Of a stretch of 64,000 nucleotides of DNA, positions 7,211 to 16,907 are shown piece by piece. The notes beneath the pieces were generated by a model that worked only from the letters and a program-made list of their open reading frames with translations, made no database searches and was not told where the DNA came from. The stretch is from Erwinia sorbitola (lineage in GTDB: Bacteria; Pseudomonadota; Gammaproteobacteria; Enterobacterales; Enterobacteriaceae), in NCBI RefSeq assembly GCF_009738185.1, contig NZ_CP046509.1:809501-873500 (forward strand). Reading direction: 5' to 3'. Each line of letters begins with the position of its first letter. Positions within the stretch are counted from its first letter, which is position 1. The position numbers were made by a program, and so were the translations under genes.

Positions 7211-9202
7211 ATGTCTTCTCGTAAAGAGCTTGCCAACGCCATTCGCGCATTAAGTATGGATGCGGTGCAAAAAGCCAAATCCGGCCACCCGGGTGCCCCT
7301 ATGGGTATGGCCGATATCGCCGAAGTGCTGTGGCGTGACTTTCTGAATCATAACCCTACAAACCCACTGTGGGCCGATCGCGACCGCTTCGTGCTGTCTA
7401 ACGGTCACGGCTCTATGCTGATTTACAGCCTGCTGCACCTCAGCGGCTATGATCTGCCAATCGGTGAACTTGCTAACTTCCGTCAGCTGCACTCTAAAAC
7501 CCCAGGTCACCCGGAATACGGCTATACCGCAGGCGTGGAAACCACCACTGGCCCGCTGGGTCAGGGTATTGCTAACGCCGTGGGTATGGCGATTGCTGAA
7601 CGTACACTGGCAGCTCAGTTCAACCGTCCAGGCCACGATGTGGTTGACCATAACACCTACGTGTTTATGGGCGACGGCTGCATGATGGAAGGCATCTCCC
7701 ATGAAGTCTGCTCGCTGGCGGGTACGCTGAAGCTGGGCAAACTGGTGGCGTTCTATGATGACAACGGTATCTCCATCGACGGCCACATTGAAGGCTGGTT
7801 CACCGATGACACTGCGAAACGCTTCGAGGCTTACGGCTGGCACGTAGTGCGCGGTGTGGACGGTCACGATGCTGACGCCATTAAGAAAGCTGTTGAAGAG
7901 GCGAAAGCCGTCAGCGACAAGCCTTCTCTGCTGATGTGCAAAACTGTGATTGGTTTCGGTTCTCCGAACAAAGCCGGTACTCATGATTCCCACGGTGCAC
8001 CGCTGGGTGATGATGAAATTGCACTGACCCGCAAACAGCTGGGCTGGAACCACGCGCCATTCGAAATCCCTTCTGATATTTATGCGCAGTGGGATGCGAA
8101 AGAAGCAGGTCAGGCGAAAGAAGCCGCATGGAATGAGAAGTTTGCTGCCTATGCGAAAGCCTTCCCGGAGCTGGCTGAAGAGTTTACTCGCCGCGTGAAG
8201 AACGAACTGCCAGCCAACTGGGCTGCCGAGTCGCAGAAGTTTGTTGAACAGTTGCAGGCTAACCCGTCTAAAATCGCCAGCCGTAAAGCGTCACAGAATG
8301 CCATCGAAGCCTTTGGCAAACTGCTGCCGGAATACCTGGGCGGTTCTGCCGACCTGGCTCCAAGCAACCTGACTATGTGGTCTGGTTCTAAGCCAATCAA
8401 TGAAGATGCAGCGGGTAACTACATCCATTACGGCGTGCGCGAATTCGGTATGACCGCGATTGCTAACGGTATCACCCTGCACGGCGGTTTCCTGCCGTAC
8501 ACGGCGACCTTCCTGATGTTCGTTGAATATGCGCGTAATGCGGCGCGTATGGCGGCACTGATGAAGATCCGTCAGGTGATGGTCTATACCCATGACTCTA
8601 TCGGTCTGGGTGAAGACGGCCCGACTCACCAGCCGGTTGAGCAGATGGCCAGCCTGCGTGTGACACCAAATATGAGCCTGTGGCGTCCATGTGACCAGGT
8701 TGAATCAGCGATTGCATGGAAATATGCGATTGAGCGTCACGATGGCCCGACTGCCCTGATCCTCTCCCGTCAGAATCTGGCGCAGCAGGATCGTACGGCT
8801 GAACAGCTGGCTAACGTAGCACGCGGTGCATACGTTCTGAAGGACTGCGCAGGTACGCCTGAAGTGATCCTGATTGCCACCGGTTCAGAAGTTGAGCTGG
8901 CGGTAGGTGCGTATGACAAACTGACTGCTGAAGGTCGTAAAGTACGCGTGGTTTCAATGCCGTCTACCGATGCTTTCGACAAGCAGGATGCCGCGTACCG
9001 TGAAGCTGTGCTGCCGAAAGCAGTCAGCGCTCGCGTGGCGATTGAAGCCGGTATTGCAGATTACTGGTTCAAATACGTTGGCCTGAATGGCGCTATCGTT
9101 GGCATGAACAGCTTCGGCGAATCAGCACCTGCTGAGAAGCTGTTTGAACTGTTTGGCTTCACGGTAGAAAACGTAGTGGCTAAAGCCAAAAGCCTGCTGT
9201 AA
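7211..9202 (+). CDS. tktA: Transketolase TktA
   Basis: Thiamine-diphosphate enzyme of the non-oxidative pentose phosphate pathway; moves two-carbon ketol units between sugar phosphates. It is 663 residues, as in E. coli. The N-terminal KSGHPGAPMGMAD, the ThDP motif beginning GDGCMMEGISHEV near residue 155 and ending in DDNGISIDG, and the second-domain DSIGLGEDGPTHQPVEQ near 470 are all present. GGAG precedes the ATG. RpiA, another enzyme of this pathway, is encoded about 9.6 kb downstream. It has its own terminator and converges on the sulfatase-like gene. Confidence 0.98.
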   Translation: MSSRKELANAIRALSMDAVQKAKSGHPGAPMGMADIAEVLWRDFLNHNPTNPLWADRDRFVLSNGHGSMLIYSLLHLSGYDLPIGELANFRQLHSKTPGHPEYGYTAGVETTTGPLGQGIANAVGMAIAERTLAAQFNRPGHDVVDHNTYVFMGDGCMMEGISHEVCSLAGTLKLGKLVAFYDDNGISIDGHIEGWFTDDTAKRFEAYGWHVVRGVDGHDADAIKKAVEEAKAVSDKPSLLMCKTVIGFGSPNKAGTHDSHGAPLGDDEIALTRKQLGWNHAPFEIPSDIYAQWDAKEAGQAKEAAWNEKFAAYAKAFPELAEEFTRRVKNELPANWAAESQKFVEQLQANPSKIASRKASQNAIEAFGKLLPEYLGGSADLAPSNLTMWSGSKPINEDAAGNYIHYGVREFGMTAIANGITLHGGFLPYTATFLMFVEYARNAARMAALMKIRQVMVYTHDSIGLGEDGPTHQPVEQMASLRVTPNMSLWRPCDQVESAIAWKYAIERHDGPTALILSRQNLAQQDRTAEQLANVARGAYVLKDCAGTPEVILIATGSEVELAVGAYDKLTAEGRKVRVVSMPSTDAFDKQDAAYREAVLPKAVSARVAIEAGIADYWFKYVGLNGAIVGMNSFGESAPAEKLFELFGFTVENVVAKAKSLL

Positions 9203-9244
9203 TCGGGCAACAGAGGCCCGGTGACGGGCTGATGGCTGATAAAA

Positions 9245-9270
9245 GGCATCGCATTGCGATGCCTTTTTTT
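9245..9270 (+). terminator. Rho-independent terminator of tktA
   Basis: GGCATCGC and GCGATGCC form an 8-bp stem with a 3-base loop, followed by seven T. It lies 40 bp after the tktA stop. Confidence 0.95.
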
Positions 9271-9285
9271 ATGGCGATGTTAAAT

Positions 9286-11139
9286 TCAATCACGGACAAG
9301 TTTTGCAAACTGCCCGGTGCTCAGGCTCCAGCCCGAACTCTCCTTAGGTAAAAAACTGCCATCATCAATGCCAATTTCCTGGTGATACAACGCATTCAGT
9401 TTCTTATTCAGCGTCATGATTAACGAACGTGAGGATTCCGGATCGAGGGCAAGATTGTTCATCTCCTGCGGATCGTTTTCGAGGTCATATAATTCCAGGT
9501 CGTTTACTTCCAGCAACTCTTCCCAGGTTTCTGGCATATTGTGCTGTCGCAGAGAGAAGTAGCGGGCAAACTTGTAGCGGCCGTCAAACAACATCCGGAT
9601 ACCGGTACGCCGCCGGAAATCAGGGGAGAGAGCTTTCATCGCTTTTTGCTTCTCATCCTCACTCAGGCTGGTGCTGTTACGCACAGAGTTCATCTTGCGC
9701 AGATAATCTGCGTCGATGTAGAGGATCATGTCGTAGCAATAGAGGCTGGCATCGCGTATCTGATGCAGCGTTGCCTGCCCTGGGTTCTGAATAAGCTTAC
9801 TGAAATCTTTGCCTTTTCGGCCCTGCATAATCGGCGCAATCTTAGACTGTGAACGGCCTGTGAGGCCAAGCAGGGTAGGGGCAAGATCCAGATGACTGGT
9901 TAGCGCCTTGCAGGTTTGCCCGCCGACATAATCAGGGTGGCAGATAATCATCGGTACATGAACCTGCGGGCTATAAACGCAGGTTCCTTTGCCGTGCATC
10001 TTATGATATCCCTGCAACTCACCGTGATCTGAGGTAAACACTATGATGGTGTTCTCAGTGAGATTCAGTGCCTCCAGTTCATCAAGCAGACTGACCAGAT
10101 GTGTATCATGGTCGCGGATACAGTTGAAGTAGTAGTCTTGCAGCGTTTTCCAGCGACGGTCTTCATCTGGGAACTGACCGACCATAACGGCATTGGCCTG
10201 CTGGTAATACCATTGTCCGTCAGGCCGGCCTGGTTCATCAAACGGCTGATGGCGGCTCGGAGCAAGGGGAACCTCATCCCAGCGAGCGGCATACAGCATA
10301 TTTTCTGGTGGTCTTACAGGAGTCATAGCCTGACTGTCGTTTAGTGCTGCATGCCACTGCACTTTTTCTCCGGGTGCATCAGTATCAATAAACATCACAT
10401 CGTGCGGGTTCACCAGGTTAACTGCTAACAGCCAGGGCTGCCGGGTATCGGCCATACTGCGCCCTTTGGTACGCAGCCAGCTGATCGCCTGGGCGGTGGT
10501 GAGGCTGTCATACTCATATCCTCCCTTGTGCAGACCAATCAGATCGCCAATACCCGAGTAATCCTCAAAACCGTACTCCTCCATGGATTTATGCAGCGGA
10601 GCGTGGTCAAGGTCATCAATATCATGCGATGCCACGGTATCCAGCGATTTATCGAGCAGGGTTGAGAGGTGCCACTTGCCTTTATAAGCTGAGTAATACC
10701 CTAACTGCTTAATAAGTGTTGCGATGGTGCCCAGTTTCGGGTCAAGGCTCCACGGCATCCAGGGCATGCCAATATTGTCGTACATGCGTGTTTGTGGCAT
10801 ATGCAGACCGGTATACATCACCGAGCGTGAAGAGGTACAGACGCAGCTGTTAATGTAGTGGTTGGTAAAGGTGGTGCCGGTTTGCCTCAGGCGCTCGCGA
10901 CCCGGTACCGGGAACGGATACTTTTCAAAGTAATGTTCCTGATCGGAGGTTACTAGCAGAATGTTGTAGCCTTCGGGTAACTGCTGTGGAGAACGGGGAG
11001 GGGGGGTGACTGGGGCAATAGAGGGGGCGGCTGGTGCATCAGATACTTCGGGTGATGACCGGCTGCTCGCCTGCACCCCTTTTGGTTTAGACAATGTAGT
11101 CAGTGAGTGACTGGAATTTTTAGAGATAGATTTTGACAC
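9286..11139 (-). CDS. Sulfatase-like hydrolase
   Basis: A 617-residue protein of the alkaline phosphatase/sulfatase superfamily. The metal-ligand region is LLVTSDQEH near residue 64. The candidate active-site cysteine, normally converted to formylglycine, is C101 in CTSSR. A late TSDHGELQGYHKMHGKG segment matches the family's DHGE metal motif. The usual motif is (C/S)-x-(P/A)-x-R; here the third position is serine. The first ~55 residues are Ser/Pro-rich with no signal peptide or twin arginine, so a cytoplasmic location is likely unless the start is wrong. The GTG start has AAGGAG seven bases upstream. The substrate is unknown. E. coli carries other genes at this tktA-epd position, suggesting an accessory locus. 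Confidence 0.85.
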   Translation of the reverse strand: MSKSISKNSSHSLTTLSKPKGVQASSRSSPEVSDAPAAPSIAPVTPPPRSPQQLPEGYNILLVTSDQEHYFEKYPFPVPGRERLRQTGTTFTNHYINSCVCTSSRSVMYTGLHMPQTRMYDNIGMPWMPWSLDPKLGTIATLIKQLGYYSAYKGKWHLSTLLDKSLDTVASHDIDDLDHAPLHKSMEEYGFEDYSGIGDLIGLHKGGYEYDSLTTAQAISWLRTKGRSMADTRQPWLLAVNLVNPHDVMFIDTDAPGEKVQWHAALNDSQAMTPVRPPENMLYAARWDEVPLAPSRHQPFDEPGRPDGQWYYQQANAVMVGQFPDEDRRWKTLQDYYFNCIRDHDTHLVSLLDELEALNLTENTIIVFTSDHGELQGYHKMHGKGTCVYSPQVHVPMIICHPDYVGGQTCKALTSHLDLAPTLLGLTGRSQSKIAPIMQGRKGKDFSKLIQNPGQATLHQIRDASLYCYDMILYIDADYLRKMNSVRNSTSLSEDEKQKAMKALSPDFRRRTGIRMLFDGRYKFARYFSLRQHNMPETWEELLEVNDLELYDLENDPQEMNNLALDPESSRSLIMTLNKKLNALYHQEIGIDDGSFLPKESSGWSLSTGQFAKLVRD

Positions 11140-11522
11140 GGGATACTCCTTTCACTGGTCAACGTTAAACGAACATCTAAGATCTAAAATAGGCACTCTG
11201 TTAATGTAGTTATCGCAAAAGGTGCGCACATGCATGAAAAATGTTCACCTCCCCCTTTTTTGTCGTGATTAAATCTGCATCTGCCTGCTAACTTTTGTCT
11301 GAATTTGTGACACAGATCGAAAGTTGAAAGCCGCAATTGATCCCGATCATTCCTATTATTCCTCTATTCTATTATTCTAGCTGAAGCGTTTCAGTAGTAG
11401 GTGGTGCAAGGTTAATCATTCAGATCTGGTCTGGGTATGATGCAAGAATATACTGTACAAATCGCATCGGCTGGCTCAGGCTAAACCTCCGATTTCAAGG
11501 TGGATTCTGTAGCAGGAGTGAT
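11140..11522. other. Divergent intergenic region upstream of epd
   Basis: Holds the promoters of the sulfatase-like gene (leftward) and epd (rightward). Apart from the Cra-type operator at 11382-11393, there is a half-conserved CRP-like sequence (TGTGACACAGATCG, near 11307). I see no ORF. Confidence 0.5.
11382..11393. promoter_or_regulatory. Putative Cra (FruR) operator of epd-pgk
   Basis: TGAAGCGTTTCA differs from the palindromic Cra core TGAAACGTTTCA at one base. It sits about 130 bp before epd. Cra represses epd-pgk in E. coli, which supports the assignment. Confidence 0.75.
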
Positions 11523-12542
11523 ATGACGGTTCGCATTGCCATTAACGGATTTGGTCGTATAGGGCGCAACGTGTTGCGTGCACTGTATGAAACTGGCCGC
11601 CGGGCTGAGATTACGGTGGTAGCCATCAATGAACTGGCAGAAGCCGCCGGAATGGCGCATCTGTTAAAGTATGACACCAGCCACGGGCGTTTCGCCTGGG
11701 ATGTGCGCCAGGAGCGCGATCTGCTGTTTGTCGGCGATGACACTATCCGTCTGTTGCACCATACTGAAATAGCAGAATTACCATGGCGCGAACTGAACGT
11801 GGATATCGTGCTGGACTGTACCGGCGTGTATGGCAGTCGTGCAGATGGCGAAGCCCATTTGCAGGCAGGAGCCAAAAAGGTGCTGTTCTCACATCCTGGC
11901 GGCAGCGATCTTGACGCAACAGTCGTTTTTGGCGTGAATGAGAAAGATCTGCTGCCGGAGCACCTGGTGGTGTCCAACGCCTCTTGTACTACGAACTGCA
12001 TCATCCCAATTATCAAACTGTTGGATGATGCATGGGGTATTGAGTCCGGCACCGTCACCACGATTCACTCAGCGATGCACGATCAGCAGGTGATTGACGC
12101 TTATCACCCGGATTTGCGCCGTACACGCGCAGCCAGCCAGTCGATTATCCCTGTCGATACCCGCCTGGCAGCGGGAATTACGCGTTTCTTCCCAAAATTT
12201 AATGACCGTTTTGAAGCTATCGCCGTACGTGTGCCTACAATCAACGTTACGGCTATTGACCTCAGCGTCACTGTGCGGGATCCCGTCAGCGCCTGTGAGG
12301 TTAACGCTCTGTTGCAAAGTGCGTCAGAAGGGGCATTTAGTGGTATAGTTGACTACACGGAATTGCCGTTAGTCTCCATTGATTTTAACCATGATCCGCA
12401 CAGTGCCATTGTCGACGGTACGCAAACGCGGGTCAGTGGTCAGCACCTTATCAAGACATTAGTCTGGTGCGATAACGAATGGGGCTTTGCTAACCGTATG
12501 ATTGATACGACGTTAGCGATGGCCGCCAGCGGTTTCAGGTAA
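11523..12542 (+). CDS. epd: Erythrose-4-phosphate dehydrogenase Epd
   Basis: Oxidises D-erythrose 4-phosphate to 4-phosphoerythronate with NAD+, the first step toward pyridoxal phosphate. The 339 residues equal the E. coli length. The NAD-binding AINGFGRIGRNVLRAL motif starts at residue 5. The catalytic cysteine lies in SNASCTTNCIIP near residue 155. The GapA-like architecture ends with WCDNEWGFANRM. GCAGGAGTGAT gives a close ribosome-binding site for the ATG. pgk follows after 49 bp, probably in one operon with fbaA. Confidence 0.97.
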   Translation: MTVRIAINGFGRIGRNVLRALYETGRRAEITVVAINELAEAAGMAHLLKYDTSHGRFAWDVRQERDLLFVGDDTIRLLHHTEIAELPWRELNVDIVLDCTGVYGSRADGEAHLQAGAKKVLFSHPGGSDLDATVVFGVNEKDLLPEHLVVSNASCTTNCIIPIIKLLDDAWGIESGTVTTIHSAMHDQQVIDAYHPDLRRTRAASQSIIPVDTRLAAGITRFFPKFNDRFEAIAVRVPTINVTAIDLSVTVRDPVSACEVNALLQSASEGAFSGIVDYTELPLVSIDFNHDPHSAIVDGTQTRVSGQHLIKTLVWCDNEWGFANRMIDTTLAMAASGFR

Positions 12543-12591
12543 GGCGCCTATAGCGTCTGTAAAACTTTGAGAATCAACGAGAGGGTTCACC

Positions 12592-13758
12592 ATGTCTGTA
12601 ATTAAGATGACCGATCTGGATCTGGCTGGTAAACGTGTTCTGATCCGTGCGGATCTGAACGTGCCAGTTAAAGAAGGGAAAGTGACGTCTGATGCACGTA
12701 TTCGCGCTTCTCTGCCGACCATTGAGACGGCGCTGAAGCAGGGCGCTAAAGTGATGGTTACCTCTCACCTGGGTCGCCCGACCGAAGGTGAATACAATGA
12801 AGAGTTTTCTCTGCTGCCGGTAGTTAACTACCTGAAAGAGAAGTTAGGCGCAGATAACGTTTCTCTGGCAAAAGATTACCTGGACGGCGTTGAGCTGGCC
12901 GCTGGTAAACTGGTTGTGCTGGAAAACGTGCGCTTTAACAAAGGCGAGAAAAAAGACGACGAAGCCCTCTCTAAAAAATACGCTGCCCTGTGCGACATCT
13001 TCGTAATGGATGCATTCGGTACCGCACACCGTGCGCAGGCGTCCACTCATGGCGTGGGCAAATTTGCTCCAATCGCCTGTGCAGGTCCGCTGCTGTCAGC
13101 AGAACTGGAAGCACTGGGTAAAGCACTGAAAAGCCCGGCTCGCCCAATGGTGGCTGTGGTTGGTGGCTCTAAAGTATCTACCAAATTCGACGTATTGAAC
13201 TCGCTGGTGAACATTGCTGACACCGTAATCGTAGGTGGTGGTATCGCCAACACCTTCGTTGCAATCGACAACAATGTTGGTAAGTCTCTGTATGAGCCTG
13301 ATTTCGTTGAAGCTGCTAAAAAACTGCGTGACGAATACAAAATCCCGGTTCCTACTGACTCTCGCGTCGGCACGGAATTCTCTGAAACTGCACCTGCTAC
13401 CGTGAAAAAAGTGTCTGAAGTTCAGGACAACGAAGAGATCATGGACTTCGGTGACGAAACTGCGCTGGCAATGGCTAAGTTGTTGAAAGAAGCCAAAACT
13501 ATTCTGTGGAATGGTCCGGTAGGCGTGTTCGAATTCCCTAACTTCCGCCGTGGTACTGAGATCATCGCTAACGCGATTGCAGACAGCGAAGCATTCTCCA
13601 TTGCAGGCGGCGGTGATACGCTGGCGGCTATCGACCTGTTTGGTATCGAAGATAAAATCTCCTATATCTCTACCGGTGGCGGTGCGTTCCTTGAGTTCGT
13701 GGAAGGTAAAACCTTGCCTGCGGTTGCCATGCTGGAAGAGCGTGCAAAGCAGAAGTAA
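12592..13758 (+). CDS. pgk: Phosphoglycerate kinase
   Basis: Transfers phosphate from 1,3-bisphosphoglycerate to ADP in glycolysis. The 388 residues cover the full family length (387 in E. coli). Substrate-binding RADLNVPV (residue ~19), SHLGRPTEG (~60) and the nucleotide-binding C-terminal GGGDTLAAI and STGGGAFLEF segments are present. AGAGGG precedes the ATG. It lies between epd and fbaA. A hairpin in the pgk-fbaA gap suggests partial termination or mRNA processing between them. Confidence 0.98.
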   Translation: MSVIKMTDLDLAGKRVLIRADLNVPVKEGKVTSDARIRASLPTIETALKQGAKVMVTSHLGRPTEGEYNEEFSLLPVVNYLKEKLGADNVSLAKDYLDGVELAAGKLVVLENVRFNKGEKKDDEALSKKYAALCDIFVMDAFGTAHRAQASTHGVGKFAPIACAGPLLSAELEALGKALKSPARPMVAVVGGSKVSTKFDVLNSLVNIADTVIVGGGIANTFVAIDNNVGKSLYEPDFVEAAKKLRDEYKIPVPTDSRVGTEFSETAPATVKKVSEVQDNEEIMDFGDETALAMAKLLKEAKTILWNGPVGVFEFPNFRRGTEIIANAIADSEAFSIAGGGDTLAAIDLFGIEDKISYISTGGGAFLEFVEGKTLPAVAMLEERAKQK

Positions 13759-13770
13759 TTAATCCTCAGT

Positions 13771-13791
13771 GCGGGATGAATACCATCCCGC
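13771..13791 (+). other. Hairpin in the pgk-fbaA gap
   Basis: GCGGGATG and CATCCCGC pair perfectly over 8 bp around a 5-base loop, 12 bp after pgk. No T run follows. It is more likely a processing or stability element than a full terminator. Confidence 0.6.
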
Positions 13792-13838
13792 GTGAGAACT
13801 GAATCCTTAATACGACCGAAGAAACAGGACAAGCTAAC

Positions 13839-14918
13839 ATGTCTAAAATTTTTGATTTCGTAAAACCAGGCGTTGTCACCGGTGACGACGTGCAGAAGAT
13901 CTTCAAAGTAGCGAAAGAGAACAAATTCGCTCTGCCAGCAGTTAACTGCGTGGGCACTGACTCTATCAACGCCGTACTGGAAACCGCTGCGAAAGTTAAA
14001 TCGCCGGTCATCATTCAGTTCTCCAACGGTGGTGCAGGTTTCATCGCAGGTAAAGGCCTGAAATCTGACAAGCCACAGGCTGCTGCTATTTTGGGTGCCA
14101 TTTCTGGCGCGCATCACGTTCACCAGATGGCTGAACACTACGGTGTGCCGGTGATTCTGCATACTGACCACTGCGCGAAGAAACTGCTGCCGTGGATCGA
14201 TGGTCTGCTGGACGCGGGTGAAGCTCACTTCGCTAAAACCGGTAAGCCGCTGTTCTCTTCTCATATGATTGACCTGTCTGAAGAGTCACTGGAAGAGAAC
14301 ATCGAGATCTCCAGCAAATACCTGGCGCGCATGGCGAAAATCGACATGACCCTGGAAATTGAACTGGGTTGCACCGGTGGTGAAGAAGACGGCGTGGACA
14401 ACAGCCACATGGACGCTTCTGCTCTGTATACTCAGCCAGAAGACGTTGATTATGCTTACACCAAGCTGAACGCTATCAGCCCGCGTTTCACTATTGCTGC
14501 TTCGTTCGGTAACGTGCACGGCGTTTACAAGCCAGGCAACGTTAAACTGACTCCGACCATCCTGCGTGATTCTCAGGACTACGTCAGCAAGAAACATAAC
14601 CTGCCACATAACTCGCTGGACTTCGTGTTCCACGGTGGTTCCGGTTCATCTGCGGCTGAAATCGAAGAGTCTATCAGTTACGGCGTGATCAAAATGAACA
14701 TCGATACCGATACCCAGTGGGCAACATGGGACGGTATCCTGCAATACTACAAAAAGAACGAAGGTTACTTGCAGGCGCAGTTGGGCAACCCGGAAGGGGC
14801 TGACAAACCTAACAAGAAATACTACGACCCACGTGTATGGCTGCGCGCTTCACAGGCATCCATGATCGTGCGCCTGGAGCAGGCATTTAAAGAGCTGAAC
14901 GCAGTCGACGTACTGTAA
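13839..14918 (+). CDS. fbaA: Class II fructose-bisphosphate aldolase
   Basis: Zinc aldolase that splits fructose 1,6-bisphosphate into two triose phosphates. The 359 residues equal the E. coli length. The zinc ligands lie in LHTDHCAKK (residue ~107-115), NVHGVYKPG (~226) and the phosphate-binding FHGGSGSS (~264). It is the last gene of the epd-pgk-fbaA group and is followed by a strong terminator. Confidence 0.98.
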   Translation: MSKIFDFVKPGVVTGDDVQKIFKVAKENKFALPAVNCVGTDSINAVLETAAKVKSPVIIQFSNGGAGFIAGKGLKSDKPQAAAILGAISGAHHVHQMAEHYGVPVILHTDHCAKKLLPWIDGLLDAGEAHFAKTGKPLFSSHMIDLSEESLEENIEISSKYLARMAKIDMTLEIELGCTGGEEDGVDNSHMDASALYTQPEDVDYAYTKLNAISPRFTIAASFGNVHGVYKPGNVKLTPTILRDSQDYVSKKHNLPHNSLDFVFHGGSGSSAAEIEESISYGVIKMNIDTDTQWATWDGILQYYKKNEGYLQAQLGNPEGADKPNKKYYDPRVWLRASQASMIVRLEQAFKELNAVDVL

Positions 14919-14932
14919 TTCATTCTCTGTTT

Positions 14933-14959
14933 AAAAAAGGCCCTGACGGGCCTTTTTTT
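14933..14959 (+). terminator. Rho-independent terminator of fbaA
   Basis: GGCCC-TGAC-GGGCC stem-loop flanked by a run of A before and seven T after. Confidence 0.95.
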
Positions 14960-15099
14960 ATGGATAAAATCTGGAATCTTCAGGAAATTTCCCCACTTAT
15001 TTGGCAGAACCTCATTTTCTTGCATACCCTTAACTGGACTGGTTGTCGATTAACGGCAGTGATTTGAACGCCCAGATTGGGCCAAAAACAGGACAGGCA

Positions 15100-15981
15100 A
15101 TGGAAGATTTAAATGTGGTTAATGGCATTAATAATGCGGGCGGCTGGCTGGTACGCAATCAGGCGCTGCTGTTAAGCTATGCGGTAAATATTGTCGCGGC
15201 AATTGCCATCGCCATCATCGGTATGATCGTGGCGCGCATGATCTCAAATACCATTAATAAAGTGATGCTGGCACGTCATATCGATGCCACCGTAGCTGAC
15301 TTCCTCTCAGCGCTGGTGCGCTACGGAATCATCGCCTTTACCCTGATTGCTGCGCTGGGGCGTGTGGGTGTGCAGACCGCCTCCGTTATTGCGGTGCTGG
15401 GTGCCGCCGGTTTGGCTATCGGCCTTGCGCTACAAGGATCGCTCTCTAACCTGGCCGCTGGTGTGCTGCTGGTTACCTTCCGTCCTTTCCGCGCCGGTGA
15501 GTTTGTCGACCTCGGAGGTGTAATGGGTACGGTGCTTAACGTACAAATATTCTCAACCACCTTACGCAGCGCAGACGGCAAGATGGTGGTGGTACCAAAC
15601 GGTAAAATCATTGCCGGAAATATTATTAACTTCTCCCGTGAGCCGGAGCGCCGTAACGAATTTATAATCGGCGTGGCTTACGACGCTGACGTTGATCACG
15701 TGCTCAGACTGCTGCGTGAAGTCGTCGATGCTGACTCTCGTGTACTTCAGGAGCGTGGCGTACAGATTGGCCTGAATGAACTGGCGGCCTCTTCAGTTAA
15801 CTTTGTCGTGCGCTGCTGGAGCAAGGCTGGTGACTTGCAGGATGTTTACTGGGATCTGATGAAGAACTTTAAGCGGGCGCTTGATGCCAATAATATCGGT
15901 ATCCCTTACCCGCAGATGGATGTGCATCTGCATAAGGTAACAGAGCCTGAATCGGCGGAACCGATTAAATTACCGCAATAA
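15100..15981 (+). CDS. mscS: Small-conductance mechanosensitive channel MscS
   Basis: Inner-membrane heptameric channel that opens under membrane tension and releases solutes on hypo-osmotic shock. From MEDLNVVNGINNAGG the protein is 293 residues (286 in E. coli). An in-frame TTG at 15043 would add 19 residues that E. coli MscS lacks, so the ATG with GGACAGG upstream was preferred. Two N-terminal helices, the Gly/Ala-rich pore helix (VLGAAGLAIGLALQGSLSNLAAG, residues ~93-115) and the soluble beta domain (PFRAGEFVDLGG) are clear. Confidence 0.96.
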   Translation: MEDLNVVNGINNAGGWLVRNQALLLSYAVNIVAAIAIAIIGMIVARMISNTINKVMLARHIDATVADFLSALVRYGIIAFTLIAALGRVGVQTASVIAVLGAAGLAIGLALQGSLSNLAAGVLLVTFRPFRAGEFVDLGGVMGTVLNVQIFSTTLRSADGKMVVVPNGKIIAGNIINFSREPERRNEFIIGVAYDADVDHVLRLLREVVDADSRVLQERGVQIGLNELAASSVNFVVRCWSKAGDLQDVYWDLMKNFKRALDANNIGIPYPQMDVHLHKVTEPESAEPIKLPQ

Positions 15982-16133
15982 AACTTTCCGGGCTGGCTCC
16001 TTTTTAGGGGGCAGCCCGCCATCAGGATACCCTTCCATTAATTAGCCTAATCGTTGATTAAATATTATAATTTCCCCTAATAATGCAGCCGCTATACACT
16101 TCTCATCAAAGCGATAATGATGAGGAATTTATA

Positions 16134-16754
16134 GTGTTATCTGTTTATTTTCAGGGGGTTGCCATGGGTGCTGCTCTTATTCTACCCCTCGGTCCGCAAA
16201 ATGCTTTTGTCATGAATCAGGGAGTGCGTCGCCAGTATCATCTGATGACCGCTGCGCTCTGTACATTGAGCGATATCGCGTTGATCTGTGGCGGCATATT
16301 CGGCGGTAGTGCGCTGCTAAACCAGTCAACTCTGCTGCTCAATCTGGTGACATGGGGCGGAGTACTTTTCCTGTTATGGTATGGCTGGGGAGCACTGCGT
16401 ACAGCATTCAGTGGTGATATTATTCTGGCGTCAGCTGAGGCATTAAAGCAGGGGCGCTGGCGAATTGTGGCGACCATGATGGCCGTCACCTGGCTTAATC
16501 CGCACGTTTACCTGGATACCTTTGTGGTGCTGGGCAGCCTGGGCGGTCAGCTGCCTTCTGACGCCCGGCGCTGGTTTGCACTCGGTTCTGTCTGTGCTTC
16601 AGTGGTGTGGTTCTTTGGTCTCGCACTGCTGGCAGCATGGCTGGCACCGCTGCTGAATACCACCCGCGCCCAGCGTATCATCAACCTGCTGGTCGGTCTG
16701 GTGATGTGGGCAATAGCGCTGAAACTGGCATTACAGGCACTCTCTTTGTGGTAA
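16134..16754 (+). CDS. argO: Arginine exporter ArgO
   Basis: LysE-family inner-membrane exporter of arginine and its toxic analogue canavanine. The family hallmark LPLGPQNAFVMNQG follows the first helix, and TWLNPHVYLDTFVVLGS is the conserved central segment. I chose the GTG at 16134 (about 206 residues; 211 in E. coli) because GAGGA lies 7 bp upstream. The earlier ATG at 16083 adds a polar stretch foreign to the family. TATAAT at 16066-16071 without a clear -35 would suit an ArgP-activated promoter. The regulator argP lies two genes downstream. Confidence 0.94.
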   Translation: MLSVYFQGVAMGAALILPLGPQNAFVMNQGVRRQYHLMTAALCTLSDIALICGGIFGGSALLNQSTLLLNLVTWGGVLFLLWYGWGALRTAFSGDIILASAEALKQGRWRIVATMMAVTWLNPHVYLDTFVVLGSLGGQLPSDARRWFALGSVCASVVWFFGLALLAAWLAPLLNTTRAQRIINLLVGLVMWAIALKLALQALSLW

Positions 16755-16907
16755 TGGGAACTCAGTATCAGAGTTGATGTCCTATATTAAGATATGCCCA
16801 TATGATCCATAAAAAATGTTGTTACGTTGCACTTTGACGGAACAATCCGCTACTGTTACCTTTGTAGCGCTATCGAAAAAATGATGACAGACCGCATGGA
16901 GGAAGCA

